64,000 bases of DNA, taken from positions 1,025,784 to 1,089,783 of the forward strand of contig NW_006767438.1 of assembly GCF_000264995.1 (NCBI RefSeq). Direction: 5' to 3'. The translations under genes and the position numbers were made by a program. This DNA is from Punctularia strigosozonata HHB-11173 SS5. Lineage: Eukaryota; Basidiomycota; Agaricomycetes; Corticiales; Punctulariaceae. Below, piece by piece: positions 22,235-35,100 of the stretch; position 1 is the stretch's first letter, and the number at the start of each line of letters is the position of its first letter. A model generated the notes under the pieces. The model saw only the letters and a list, made by a program, of their open reading frames with translations. It was not told where the DNA came from and did no database searches.

Positions 22235-23817
22235 ATGTCCTCCGGAGCAGAGTACGTTTACAATCTGTCTCGCGTACTCAACTGCTCTGCTAACATTGCC
22301 TCCGTCAACTTGGCAGAGTTCGTTGTTACGAGTCTACCGTCTCTGAAGGGCAACATCTTTCTGCGGAGTGGCACAACCGGTCAGCGCCTGTCAATCAGCT
22401 CCCTCCTGAGGTCCTCTCCTTGATCCTTAGATATGTTATGCCCGACTTACCTCGTGATGGCCTGCTACCCGACGAAGACCTCGCCTTCACCGGAGTGTGT
22501 CGATACTGGCGACAGGTCGCCCTCGACACGCCCGAAATATGGTCCGGCATCCCAAACGACGTCTCGCTGGAGATGATACAGATGTTCTTGGCGCGTTCGA
22601 AGAACGCCCCGGCGACCATATTCGTTGGACCAAACACGGATTATGCTCCGGCTGTAATCTCCATGGTCCTCCCTCATATCGGCCACACTAGGTATCTCTC
22701 ATTGGACTCGATCCTATCTGCCGCAGATGTCAGACAGCTAGCACGTCCTGCTCCGCTGCTCGCAGAACTCATCCTCGGTTGCCAGAAAGCGCGTCTTCCG
22801 CGTCTACCCGATGACTTCTTGGGATTGTGTGCGCCTCGCCTACAGAGACTATATCTCTTTCATGTCTCATTCAGCTGGGATATGATGCGTTGCACATCAC
22901 TCGTCGGAAACCTAAGGAGATTCGAATTGTCAGGCGTACCCGCAGATTCTCTTCCAACCGGAGAACAGCTCTACCGGGCTTTACAAGCCATGCCTGGGCT
23001 AGAAAGACTCTTCATACGGTCCGGAGCATTACACATGCCCCCAACTTTGGACATCGGCAGGACTAGCGACAGTGCTATCACGCTCCCTCGGTTAACTGCA
23101 TTAAACCTATATGGCCCCGGACAGTTCGTTTGCAACCTTCTATGCCGTCTCAAAGTTCCTCCTACCGCGTCCGTTATCCTTGGACTTTGCAACTTTGACC
23201 AATGGGACATTGCCTCCTGGCCACACTCCCCGTGGATGAACTTCCTCGGGGAGCATCGCGTCTTTCACCCCGGCAGTTTTACACGTATGGATTATCACTC
23301 ATCCACCTGGGAATGGAGTTTGACGTGCTCGTCGCGACTGGAAGGGGCTTACGATCCCCAACCATCACTCCGTCTGACAGCCCCTCACGAATGCCTGGTC
23401 CATCTCCTCCGTGAACTACCCATGGAGAACGTCAAAATCCTGCAAGTGGAGGCCTATCTGGTGCACGACCCGGCCTTCCTGGAGCAAGTCATGGGAGCTT
23501 GCAAAGCGGCGTCCGAAATACGACTTGCAAATTACGTCGACTGCCGAGCCGTCTTTCCGCTCCTCGCCTCGTCGCACGGGGAAGACACCGAGGATCACGG
23601 GTTGCTCCCAGCATTACGCCGGATACACATAAGGAACTTTACTCGCAATATATGCGATGACCTTTCCGGCGACTTATCCGATTTTCTGTCACGGAGAGCG
23701 GCAGCAACAAACAGGGAATTGGAGATCTCTTTGCCACCTAACTGCGGTGCCCGGAGCGTAGAGATACTCCGTAGCATGATCGGGGAGTTAGCACGCGTCG
23801 TTGTGTGCGCGGTGTAG
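22235..23817 (+). CDS. F-box-like domain protein with a leucine-rich-repeat-like tail
   Basis: F-box proteins recruit substrates to SCF ubiquitin ligases; this family is greatly expanded in mushrooms. The first exon is only 17 nt (MSSGA, 22235-22251). It splices over 22252-22316 in phase to a 1.5-kb exon. The F-box reads NQLPPEVLSLILRYVMPDL, followed by FTGVCRYWRQVALDTPEIW, the typical fungal F-box-like pattern. The rest (to a stop at 23817) has many leucines spaced as in repeated strand-helix units, for example LRRFELSGVPADSLP and ENVKILQVEAYL. The predicted product is about 505 residues, usual for these proteins. Substrate is unknown. Confidence 0.82.
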
Positions 23818-24009
23818 CTAGTGGAATGGGGACAGGGTGAGTTGCGGTACCGTGTCGCGACGTGGACTACGACTATGTTTACCACCAGCTCAATGAACTC
23901 ACGCGAAGACCTTTCCATTTGCAGTCGAGAGTGATGAGGTGTAAAGAGAATAAGAGTAGGGCTACACGATGCTGATGCTACATTTGCGTTTCCTGTGCGT
24001 TTTATTCGG

Positions 24010-27000
24010 TTAGAATATATCGGACCGGCAGAGCGGGCAGCTTGATGAGTGGCTCGAATTAAACCACTGCAAACAACGTGAGCTGCAATCACCCCGGTTG
24101 ACACTTTCGCGACCATCACCTTGTATAGACATCCTGCATGAAATTTGTTTTTGCATGTCCTGCACGGCTTCCTGGGTAGACTGCCGTCCAGAGGACTAAT
24201 GACACTATGAAGCATCGTCAGCGACCCCGTCCCGTGCAGTGCAAAAGCACACATACGAATAGCAGATAGCGCATTCGACCTGCCCTTCGAAATGACCGGC
24301 GACGTTCTTCATGAAGAGCCTGAGGCCCTCTATGATGCTACCGTTCTTTACACACCAATGAGCAGATGCCTTCCAGCGACAGATCAATGGAACATACCTG
24401 TGAGAGCGCGAACACGCCTAACACCCACGATCTCCACCGGTCTTCCAATACGCCGATTCTCTTCTCGTCTTTGATCTCGACGCCATGCAGAGGCCAGTCG
24501 GACGGCAGCTTCAGTGTAAGCTCGAGCTGGTGCTCGTCCACAGCGAACGAGGCCGTCACCTCGTTGACGGACTTGGCGACCTTGATCGTGAGGTTCTCGT
24601 CGACGATGTCCGAGGCCGCTTTCGACTCCTTGATATGCGTAAGCTCCGCTTCGAGGAGTACCGGCGAGAAGTGCGTCGATGTATATGTTGTGATCGTGCG
24701 CGAAAGCGTCCGGTCCTTGCAGTCGTTGACCCAGGTGCGGATCAGAGAAGGCACAACCAGTAGTGCCCGGTAGTAGACGTGAGCGGCAAGGACCTGCAGG
24801 CTGATATGTGTGCTGGGGTCGTACACTTTGCCAAACGAGTGAGTGAAGATGCAATCGCCACGTGAAACTATGACTCACGATCGACGTAGTAGTTCTCGAC
24901 CGCCCACATCCCAAGTTTGAAAGCTTTCGGGAGGCCAGAGTATACCTGAAGCAGTTCAAAGATCGCAGGGAGAAGCCGTGATGCGACGATGTCAAGATCG
25001 CGCAACTGCTCGATGTAGCCCGCCTTGACTCTCAGCGAGGCATCCGTGAACAAATCGAACGCAAGCATCCAAGCTAGAAGATAGCCAAAGCGATTCTGCT
25101 GGTGATTCAGGAATCGCAATACGGATAGAGAATACCGGACGTACCTGCTCCTCAGGACCATCGCCTCCTGCGACGCTCGAGAGGAGAATGACCAGTTCCT
25201 GAGGAAGCTCTGCTTTGAACGTCCCTTCGGTATCGACGCCAGCCTCGACTACTAGGAACTCTGTTCGCTTCCGAGCGGCTTCTTGAAGTAGTTGATAGGA
25301 CATCTTCTGGACATCCGTAGACGGATCCATAACTAGATGACACATCTATAGAGCTTGACCTTAGCGATGCACCCAAATGGGGGACTGGAAGCTTACCGAC
25401 TGCAACGTATCCTGCTGGATGAGAGACGCCGGTAAGTCCTGGACAATGGAAAGCGCCAGTTCACGACACGTCGAGAGGGGCACGGAAGCTTTCTTGTCAG
25501 CAGCTGCGTATATTATGTCAACACAGAAAACAGATGTTACGTATAGAACACTCACGCAAGCGCATGGCTACTATGTTGCGTATGAGGACAAGCACAGCCG
25601 ATTGTCGCTCATTCCACACCGCTTTCAGTTGCTTATTGCTAGTAACGAGCTCTAGTATGGTCGAGACAAATCTAAGACTTCTGGCGAGCAGCGTTAGCGT
25701 CTCTTCCTCAGCCAAGGAACAGTTCTACGGGGATATCAAGTCATTCGCCTGTTGACGAAGGTTCTGCGCCGCGACGTACCTCAAGATTGTTCTCGACAAC
25801 GTCGAACATGAAGTCCCAATGAGATCCGGACACATTTTGCAAGATCGGGGCGAGAGCGACGAAGATGTCCGTCATTACGCTTTCCACCTCCTCGTTCACG
25901 CCGTCTTCGTCGTCATCATCAGCGTCGGCTACCCACTTTTGGAACGACTTCACGAGGTTAACGGCACGCGGTTGAGGAAGGAAGGCCACATCTGAGTCGG
26001 GGTTCGGAATCGTCATATGAAGTCGGCGAAGATATTTCAGGCCCGTCGTGGCGGCTTTAGAGGGCGGCACGCCAGTGAGCTCAGCCGCTAGCTCGTTGCG
26101 GTATCGGTCTAGGCGAGTAGGTTCTAGTCCCGATTGAGCAACAGCAAAGAGGATAGCTAGCGAAGATTCCGGAGCTGTGCGCGTGGATGTGAGCTCATAT
26201 AAGCAACAGTGGACCTGAAGGGTGCGAACCTTGCTTTTCCATCTTGCGTAATATCTGCACCCATTGCTCCGCGTGGGGCTTATCAGAGCCGCTGAGAACG
26301 TGGTGTACGACTGGGTACACAATACGGGACGTCCGCGGGTTATCATGGTCTTGCGAGTGCTTGATAAGGTCCACGACGAAAGCCTCGGCGGGCTGCAACG
26401 CGGGAGAAGGTTTCGTGTCCAAGAGGGTGCCCAGGATGTTCGCAAATGCAGCGTCGTCAGAGGTCACCGGCGAGAGGAGGTATGCTGAAACCCGCGATAT
26501 CCCCGTCGCCAGGTTCTGGATGGTGATAGACGAGATGGTAGAGGAGAATACTGGGCTCCGTCCACCAGGGACCCTTAGAGCGTCGTGCGCATACACCCCG
26601 AGAGCGAGCAGGTGCCGGAGCGCCCAAATGTTCGTACGTGCAAGCTGCCGGTCCTCAGACATGGCATCCAGCAAGGCCGAGACGACCCGCGCATAGGACG
26701 AGAAACCGTCCACATCGAAGGAAGGGGAGTAGATGGAGTCTTCTTCCTCATCGATATTCGGAGGTACCAAGGGATCGACGACGCCAAGGCTCACGTGCAA
26801 CGGGGTCGCAGGCAGGCGGCCCAACATTGCGTCGAGTTCGGCGCGAGACGGGAATATGTCTTCGAAGAGCCGCAGGTTCAGCGTCTGCGCATGCGTCTGA
26901 GCCGCTAACAGGACTTCTTGAGCCCTGGAAGAGTATGAGCGGCGTCCTGCGTATGATGAACGAGCCTACCGGACTGTGGATGCCGTATCAACGAGAAGGG

Positions 27001-30000
27001 CATGCATAGCGTCCTTGATGGACCGTACAGTCTCCACCTTCCTGTCTTCTGAGGCCCTGCTCCACCAGCACCCCCACAACTCGCGCGCGTGCTTCGCCTC
27101 GTCCAACCCGGACAGCACGTGCCCAACCACGAACACATCCCGAAACAAGGTTACGTGAGCAATCGAAACCAGTTTCGGTTTGCTGACGAGCAAAGGGTGC
27201 AACAGCTGCAACGGTGCACTCAGCTCCGATGAATCGGTCTTGGTACCGTGCAGAGCGCGTTCGTATCGTTCCACAAAGGTTGCTGAAATGGCGTCCACGA
27301 AGGTAGCGCATGCGTCCTCGGGTACGAAGTGATCTGATGGATGCCCAATCATCAGAGAGGTTTTGCCCCATGCGCACGCGTCCACTCACCAGGGGCCACC
27401 AGCAACAGTTTCAGGAAGTCCAGATCTGCCTCCGAACCCTCCAGCGCCTGTGATAGCGCTGATTCGACAACTGAAGCCAACCCCACGCCTTCAGGTTTGA
27501 GCCACGACGGCAGCTTCCCCGACCGTGCCGCGTCAAACAGCGGAAAGAGCGCCGCGGAGGACGCCTGTGGGTAGGAGACCATCGATGATAACGCCGCGTT
27601 CCACGCCTTCGACACCGCCGCGGCGTCGTTCCGTCGTGCGATGTAGGTGAGGAGCAGCTGCACGGACGCCGCGAGGCGGTTCGCTACCGCACTCTGCACG
27701 GCGTTGTCCACCTTCTCGTCGAACGGTTAACATATATGAGTTTATGGGAAAGCATTGATATATTGCCGGAATCGAACTCACAGAAGCGGAGTCAGACTCT
27801 GCAAACAGCACGTCCGCGAACAGGCGCACCAGCTCTTCTAGCGCAATGATGTCCGCGACAGTATCTCCTGCACCATCTGCCATGAGCCTACCGAGTACAA
27901 CACCCGACAGCTGCAGCACCGCGTCGCGGCACGCCGCCATGGGTGGTGCCTCCTCCTCGAACTGCTCCCTGAACGAAAGCAGCAACGGAAGCAAGATCGG
28001 GAATACCGTCCCAGGCTCGCTCGCCCGACCCGGTTCGACAATCGCCGCCTGCCACGCCACGTCAAAGAGATCTGCGCTAACAGCCATCAGCAAACTTGGT
28101 CTGACCACGAACACCGCCATCCTCTCTCTCACCGTGGTGCATATGATCCAATGCCACCAATGCCTTGCCCACCGTCTGCCCGACTGCGCCCAGATCCACC
28201 CTCAACCGCCTCTCCTGCACCAGCGCCCGTCCCAGCGCGCCAAACTGTGTCGCCACCAGAGCCCTAGCCAACTCGGCGGAGTTGCCCTCACCATCCCGCA
28301 GTGCGCGTCGGGAGAGGAAGAGGATGCACTCCAGCAGCGCGCCGATGAACGCGGCGGATGATTTCTGTCGTTCCGCGCCCACGAGCGCCCCCCCGTCGAG
28401 TGCAGCCCAGAAGGCCGTGAAGAGCTCGGAAAAGGGCTCGTTCCCGTCGTGTTCGGCGCGGAGGAGCTGGCAACGCGCAGCATCAGCGTATTTGTTATAT
28501 AGAAGGCTCGGATGGAGAACTCACGCTCGGCGGGATTGTGGAGAGCACAAGGACAACGACAGGGTAGCCCTGTAAAGGCGAGCCGGAACAGCCGAGGGCA
28601 AGGAACTGGAGGAACTCGATCCACGTGCGCGACGGGGACGGAGAAGGGGTGTGCCCATTTGTCTCCGCGACGTCATGCTCGCCGTCGTCATCATCAGAAC
28701 CCGAGTCAGAATTAACATCGTGCTGACGAGGGGCCGGTGAGGCTTCGATGAGCCACGCCTGCGGGAAGCCTACATGCGAAGCGCCTCAGCTACAGCTAGG
28801 TCGAGATAGATGTACACAATGCATACCTTGCAGGAAGACGAGCAACGGCTCCCACATCGCAGCCCTGACCAACGCGTCCGGCTCAGTCCACGCGGCTCGC
28901 AAGAGGGCGGGGCTGAGCACAGGCAGCAACGACTCCACCTCATCTGCAGCGTGATACATTGCATGAGTTCGCCGCTTTCTAACCAGAGGGACGAATACGT
29001 ACGCTTAGCCGACCGGAGGAGAACGCTGAGCAAGCCCCAAGCGGCCCGCCTGACGCCTGGTTGCTCGAAGCCGAACGCGACGAGGTCTTCATGGTCGTCC
29101 AGAGCGGGTGACTGCCGGCCGTGATAGAGGGCCGTCCACAATGCAGGATTGGAAAGCAGGTCGTGGGCGAGTTTCACCGGGTCATCCTTGCCCTCGTGGT
29201 CTGAGTCCTGCACATCAGGCTCGGGAAGCCTCTCCGGCGCAGGTGCCACCGTCAGCCTCGAATCTATCACGCGGAGTGAGTTCAATAAATTCTGAACACC
29301 AGCGAGATTGCATGCGAGCGTACTGATGATCCATCCCAGCGCGCCGAGCCCACCGATGCGCAACCTCGCGTCCCGATCCTGCCCCTTCTCCTCATCCGCC
29401 TCGCTCTTCGCTCTTGTGCCTTCAGTAGTGGGGGTCAATGTCCCAGGGCGCTGCTGCGCCGCTCTCCCGGATCCTTGCTGTCCTCTCCTCTGCTGCTGGC
29501 CCCTCTGCGGCACCGGGCTAGCCGCCTCAGACGGGGCGACGGACGAGACCGGATTCAGGTACGCGTGCGCGCCGCCCGGATCGAGCACCACCTTCGTGGT
29601 CCACGCGAGAAGAGACGCATATACCCCGTCGTCCAAATGCTTAGCCGCAGAGGAAGATGCGCTGACGAAGTGTGCCCAAGAGCGGGAGGCCTGCAGCGCG
29701 ACCTGTCGGTCCACGTCGTGCGTTGCGGCGCACCAGGTGCCGAGGAGCGCCTCGAGATGATCCGGCGCGGCGGCCTCGCGGAAGAAGAACAGGAGCGCGT
29801 CGAACGCGGGCAGGAGGCGGAGGAGCGAGTCGTGCAGGCCGGCCGCGAGGAGGCGGACGCGGCGTGAGGCGCTGGTGAGCAGTGACGGCAGGTGATGCAG
29901 CTGTGCGGGTGCTCGTTAGAGCTCGGATATACGGGTGAAGATGGGTAGAGAGAACAGGGTAGCGTACCCACACGGGCAACATCTCGACGATCACCGCCGT

Positions 30001-30357
30001 CACCTCCGCCCGCTTGCGCGCGACATCAACCCAGTTTGCTTGCAGGTCCTCAAGAGCGCGCGCTTTCGTCACCGCGTCCTTCTTCCGGAGATTGCGCAGC
30101 GGGACGAGCAGCTCCGGCGGGAGCGTGTGCGCTAGCCCGAGGGTGTCGAGCGGATCCGGGCGCACCGGTGCGGGCTTCACGGGCGGGATGTAGACCTTCT
30201 TCCGCGGCTCGTTCTTTGCGTTCTTTTTCTTGTCCTTCTTGCTCCCCTTGCCGCCGTCTTTGGGCAGCGGTAGGGGAAGTGGCTCGCCGGCGGCTTTGCG
30301 CGCGTGCTTTTTGCGCGTGCCGGAGGTCGCGGAGGATTTGCCGTGGCTTTTGACCAT
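24010..30357 (-). CDS. LTN1: E3 ubiquitin-protein ligase listerin
   Basis: Listerin (yeast Rkr1/Ltn1) ubiquitinates nascent chains stuck on 60S subunits in the ribosome-quality-control complex, in the cytosol. The N-terminus has a basic MVKSHGKSSATSGTRKKHARK stretch and then the conserved KKVYIPPVKPAPVRPDPLDTLGL (30357 to about 30120). The middle is a very long array of helical HEAT/ARM-like repeats across about 16 exons, all joinable by GT-AG introns in one frame. The C-terminal region has NGSIIEGLRLFMKNVAGHF and then a RING-variant domain: CAIC, intron, CRTCKNKFHAGCLYK, intron, CPLC, ending RSDIF at 24010, with all zinc ligands present. The span of over 6 kb is as expected for one of the largest fungal E3 ligases. 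I see no frameshift. It is divergent from the epimerase-like relic at 30962. Confidence 0.93.
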
Positions 30358-30961
30358 GGAAGACGGAGGTGAATGGAGTCAGTCGATTGGATGGCTGGGG
30401 GAAGGATGATCAGAGGATGTTTGATCCCGAGAGGTGGTTGTAAGGCGCAGGGGCTGACTCGGCCGCGGGCCCGGTATATGTTATGTGCGATGGTCGATCA
30501 GAGTCCAAATTTGTTATCGTATCGATATACGTGTTAAGGTCGTAGACGTCTCGGGGACAGAAACGAGCAAAGCACAAGCAAGTTACAAGTTGAACGCAAG
30601 AGGCCAGAGATCCACGGTCAGCCAGCACTGACTTGATCAGATTGACTAAACTGACGTCAAAAGGGAAAGCGTCGGCAATTACCGGATATATCCTCCCTTC
30701 AGCCACGACCGACGAACGTCCACGACCTTGCATTGCTGAACAACGAGCGGCATGTATATGCAACTATTGGCCCTGTGCATGCTTTTGATGATTGCACACA
30801 ACACAAATCGCCTTCGGCGTAGACCACTATCACATGTTGCCCCAATAGGATGTAAACCAGCGCACGGTCGATTGGGATTGTAGATTTCGTGGGTGCGAGA
30901 GATGCATACATAGAGTCTGAAGCGCCTCGTACCGGCCTGTCTCTCATGTGTCTACTCCGAT
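30358..30961. other. Intergenic region between divergent genes
   Basis: About 600 bp between the LTN1 start (minus) and the start of the epimerase-like paralogue (plus). It holds both promoters. An open frame on the minus strand (30763-30410) has no recognisable domain and may only be untranslated leader. No TATA box, repeat or RNA gene was recognised. Confidence 0.45.
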
Positions 30962-32214
30962 ATGGCGTCCCATGTCTTCCTGTGCGTCCCGTGTTGCCAT
31001 TCGTCCGAGGTTCCAGACTCACAGCGTACGTATGTACACAGTACCGGCGCGACCGGCTACATCGGCGGGTCTGTTCTTGAAGCGCTCGTCAATGCGCACC
31101 CGGAGTGGTCTTTCTCCGCTCTTCTCCGCAATCCCTCGGCACGCTTCACTGACACGTACCCGCACGTTCGCGTCGTCCAAGGCGGCTTCGGGAGCGCCGC
31201 CATCCTCGAGGAGGCCGCCTCTCAAGCCGACATCGTCATTCGTACGTCCCGCCCGTCGTTCAGGCCCCTTTTCATAGTGAGTAACTAACCCGCGCGCGCG
31301 CAGATTGTGGCAACTCGGACCACGAACCCTGCGTCCGCGCGCTCCTTACCGGACTCCAGCGCCGCGCCTCCGCCTCATCCCCGGCCTTCTACATCCACCT
31401 TTCCGGAACCGGAACGCTCGGCGACCAAGTCGAGGGCACCCACCTCGGTACGCTCAACCCCAAGATCTGGTCAGACATCGCCGACGTCGACACCATCACC
31501 TCCTTCCCCGCCACTCGGTGGCACCGCGTCGTCGACTCGCTCATCCAGTCCATCGCCTCCGCGCACGGCGAGGCACCGAAATGCGCGATCGTCGCGCCGT
31601 CGGAGGTGTACGGGCCCGGCTACGGCCCGGGGAGAAAAAGCAAAGCATGTTCCTCCCCGTCTTTCGCGACGACATACTGCGGGTCGGCGCCGCGTTCTAT
31701 ACCGGAGAAGGCACGAACACGCGAAGCTGGGTGCACGTCGACGACGTTGTGCAGATCTTCGTCAAGCTCGCCCGAGGCGGCGGCTGCAGCGGGCGGGGGC
31801 ACCACCGTCTGGGGCAGAGAAGGCAAGGCCCGTTTTTTCCGCTCGCGTCTCTTCGAACCCGCTGTCTGAACCCTTTTCCCAACGATTTTCCTCCAGGGCT
31901 GCTACATCGCCTCCACCTCCGAAAATATCCCAGCTCGCCATCGCGCGCGCGCGCAGCAGGCAAGATCCTACATTCGCAAGGTCTCATCCCCAGCGCTGAA
32001 TCGGTCCCACTCCCCTTGGCCGCGATTGACAAGATGCTCGCGCGCGTTCGGCGTCCCCGCGTTGGGCCTGTACGAATACGCGGCCAACTCGCGGAGCAGG
32101 GCCGACCGCGCCCGGAAGTACTTGGGTTTCGAACCGCGCGGGCCGAGCGTGTGGGACGTGTTGGAGGAAGATCTAACTGGGACGGGGGACGCGCTTGTTA
32201 TCGACTTCCTTTGA
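30962..32214 (+). pseudogene. NAD(P)-binding extended SDR / epimerase-like protein, decayed paralogue
   Basis: This is a paralogue of the intact minus-strand gene at 11623-12869. The intron positions are the same: tiny first exon MASHVFL, intron, TGATGYIGG, intron near 31240-31302, CGNSDHEPCVRALL, and a last intron near 31825-31900. The first two thirds read cleanly to VAPSEVYGPGYGPG. After that the reading switches frame near 31635 (a G run), near 31775 (a C run), around 31930-31960 (a CG dinucleotide run) and near 32035. The last intron would start with GC rather than GT. The final part, LGLYEYAANSRSRADRARKYLGF to VIDFL, still matches its paralogue. Most shifts fall in short simple repeats. 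Sequence error is possible, but the paralogue in the same window is clean. Substrate is unknown. Confidence 0.7.
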
Positions 32215-34413
32215 CGGGTTTGCATACAGAATGATGCTTTCTGCATGATCCGTCAACTCGACATAGCCAAGACATCTGGACTCGATTTGCATGGGGGATC
32301 AAGCAACGGGCGGACAAGCGGCGTTTTCAGAACATGAATAACGACGGATGTCCGCGCTTGATTCGGTAGTGCAGCCCAGAAACCCGGATCAGCTGAGATG
32401 CGAGTGCTAATACTCAGGAAGGACACTGAAAAACCCCTTTTGTTCCCTCACGCTCATTGCTCGCGTATATAACCGCCCGGGCCCCTTCCCTTTTATCAGT
32501 GTCCGCGTCCTGCGCAGGTCGAACCCCCGCGCCTCGTCAAAGTCCGTAGACGGAGAAAGCGACAGTTATACTTATAATTAGTACTCAGAGGTTTGCGGTG
32601 CATGTGTATTTGTGAGTGAGTATACACCCCAAACGATCCCGCCGTGCCTGCGAGCTCGCGGGCGGGCTCGGAGCGGGGAGAAGACCTTGTGTTTAAGCAA
32701 GCAAGGTTGCCTAACGGTGGTCGTCGGCCCTGACTCAGGTAACGTACTCTGTTGTAAGTATGGTGTGATCATTGTGTACGATAAGCACGCCCCGTCGTAC
32801 TGCATTCCCTATGACATAGAGCTCGAGAGCACGATGCAGTAACTAGGGTGCGGGGAAGAATCGACCATAAACCCAAGAGCTTGAGCATATATGCACTGCT
32901 CTCCGAGTAAGTATACACATACAGCTCCCGTGCTCGTGCCGTACGAGGGCTCTCGTAGAAACCTCGCAAGAGGAGCTCGAGAATCCGCCCTCTACATAAG
33001 CCTCCGAGCTCCGAGCGGGCCCCTGGTCCGTCGGCATAGGAAGGCTTCAAGCTGAACGAGCTGAACAAGGCTTTCGATGACGAACTCAATTTTTTTATAG
33101 CACGGAATCTGTTCTGATTCATGCGCACGAAGCCTCCGACGCTGGGCGCTTTTTCGCGCTCGTTGGGATGCAGGCAGGGACGATAACCACCATCGATTAT
33201 GTGTGTCCCCGGATCTTCCGCGTGAGGAGAGAGAGAGATAAGGGCGATATCCACAGTCTGCGGTGGTAAAGCTGCTTGCTCTTGCTTGGCTGGCTATATG
33301 TAGCCCAAAAGCCGAAGCCATCCCCCCCCATCGTGGCACGTTCGGCGCTCGAAACCCGGCACATCTGTAATCATGAGTTGAGGCGGAGGCGGAGGCTGAT
33401 AGAGGCTGAGTCGGCCAGGCTCATCCCCGGCAACTCAGGCCGGCGGATCCGAAATCGCCGATCCAGGATCGAGGAAGGAAGATGAAGAAGAAAGCGCCTA
33501 CCAGTCACGAGCGCATGAGTAGCCGGCCGAGGGTGGCCGGATATGGAACGGTCTAAGTGCGCAGCGGCATGCTGGGAGGCGCAGTCTGAGTAAAAACGGA
33601 TGGGATGGATGGATGGCTATGGAAACGATGGATGGGGGTGGCAGTAGTCAAAGCGCCGCTGGGCCACTGGAGAGCGGTGCGATAAGGCTTTTGTTGTCTG
33701 AGACGACACAGGACGAGTGATGCGCCCCTCGTCATCGCGTGAAACGAGAACGTAAGAGCAGAAGATCTGTTGAGCAGAGAGAAAAAAAAACGACGCTGGA
33801 TTGGGGACCAGAAGCGATAGTCGCGCGAGACGTCGGGGGTGATGTCACGCATCAGCAAACGCTACGCCATCCGTCCTCCATCGGACCGGCGGCAAGTGAT
33901 CCTCTCTCATCTCGTCAACGGGGACGGACGCTCGAGGCCCCGGGCCCATGGCCGCACATTCCCCACCCACCCCTGTTCGGGCCTGACTCACCTCCCTCTT
34001 GTCTCGCTCGGTCAGGTCAGTCCAGTCCGGCGGTCACTCGAGATCCCATTGGCGCGACGACGGCGGGCACGGAGAGGGGGCTATCTATAACAAACGCTGT
34101 TTTTGGCCTCCCGATTCCCGCTGCGCCTCCGCCCACTCCCATCGCGCACATCCCCGATTGAACAGCAGAACTGAGAAGAAGCCCGGGTCGAAATAAGAAG
34201 CGCTGCACGCCCAAACCCTCGTGCCCACAATTCGGTCCTGGATCCACACCTTCTCAAGCCCTTAAAGCCCGGGGCCGCTCCTGCGCACATATACTTAGCG
34301 CACACGCCCCCCCCCCTCCTCTCCCGTGGCTTCCGCTCCGTGGCCTCGTGTGCCTGTCCCGCGCAAAGCCAATACGGTCGTCGTCGCATTGTCCGCGCTT
34401 ACCCAGCACATCG
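32215..34413. other. Gene-poor 2.2-kb stretch
   Basis: No gene is supported. Open frames on both strands are compositional and lack motifs. A CGTATATAACCG stretch near 32465 could be a promoter element with no gene that I can see downstream. A GGCGGAGGCGGAGGCTG run lies near 33380. Runs of C occur near 34300. Confidence 0.45.
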
Positions 34414-34420
34414 TATAAAA
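34414..34420 (+). promoter_or_regulatory. TATA box for the small Ser/Pro-rich gene
   Basis: TATAAAA lies 81-87 bp upstream of the ATG at 34501, a normal distance for a fungal promoter with a short leader. Confidence 0.5.
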
Positions 34421-34500
34421 CCACGATCTACCCTCGGTCCGAAGCCATCTACAACCTCCTCCCACCGACGACATCGTCTTCTCTGACCTCATCGTCATCA

Positions 34501-35100
34501 ATGTCCTCCTACACCACGTCTTACCCTGCGTCCCCCTCCCCGTCGCCCTTCGCCGCCGCCTCGGCGCCCTCCCCGCCCTTCTCGCCCTCCAGCACCCCGC
34601 CACCCACCGGCGACCGCTTCGCCTTCGCCCGCGTCAAAGGCACCGTCTGCCTCGTCCAACGTAAGTTCCAAAAAAGCCCCCCAAAAAAGCCCCCTCCCCG
34701 AGCTTTTTTTTCACATCCACCGTACTGACCGTATCCCAATCTCCCCCCCCCTCCAGTACCCGACGACGCCTCGCTCCTCTCCCCGCTCACCCCGCCCTCC
34801 CTCTCGCTCTTCCGCCACGAATTCGGCACCATCTTCCGCTTCGCCGCGTCCCGCGCCGTGCACCCGTCCGAGCTGCGCGTGCTCGAGCCCGTCCCCGCCG
34901 ACCTCGTCCGGTACGAGCCCGACTCGGGCCAGGCCTTCCTCGCCCGCGGCTGCGTCGCGCGCCTCGCCAAGCTCACCATGGCGAACAACAACGTCGAGCA
35001 GCAGCAGCAGTACGCTTACGCCGGGCAGAGGAGGGGGAGCGCGGCCGCGGGCGGCAGCGGTCGACGCGTGAGCCGGTATTCGACCTCGACGCGGTCGTGA
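34501..35100 (+). CDS. Small Ser/Pro-rich hypothetical protein
   Basis: Two exons (34501-34660 and 34757-35100) join in frame to give about 167 residues. The N-terminus is low-complexity Ser/Pro (MSSYTTSYPASPSPSPF), then GDRFAFARVKGTVCLVQ. The second exon reads LPDDASLLSPLTPPSLSLFRHEFGTIFRF and then VHPSELRVLEPVPADLVRYEPD, which looks like a small folded domain. The tail is basic and Ser/Gln-rich, ending RRVSRYSTSTRS. There is no signal peptide or membrane span and no family that I can name. The intron is bounded by a long C run. A TATA box lies about 85 bp upstream, suggesting a regulated gene. Confidence 0.65.

Noticed and set aside
30410-30763. Minus-strand open frame upstream of LTN1
   Set aside because: No domain, and the LTN1 start at 30357 matches the family N-terminus without it.
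33739-34161. 140-codon open frame in the gene-poor stretch
   Set aside because: Composition-driven; no motif, no splice partners and overlapping open frames on the other strand.
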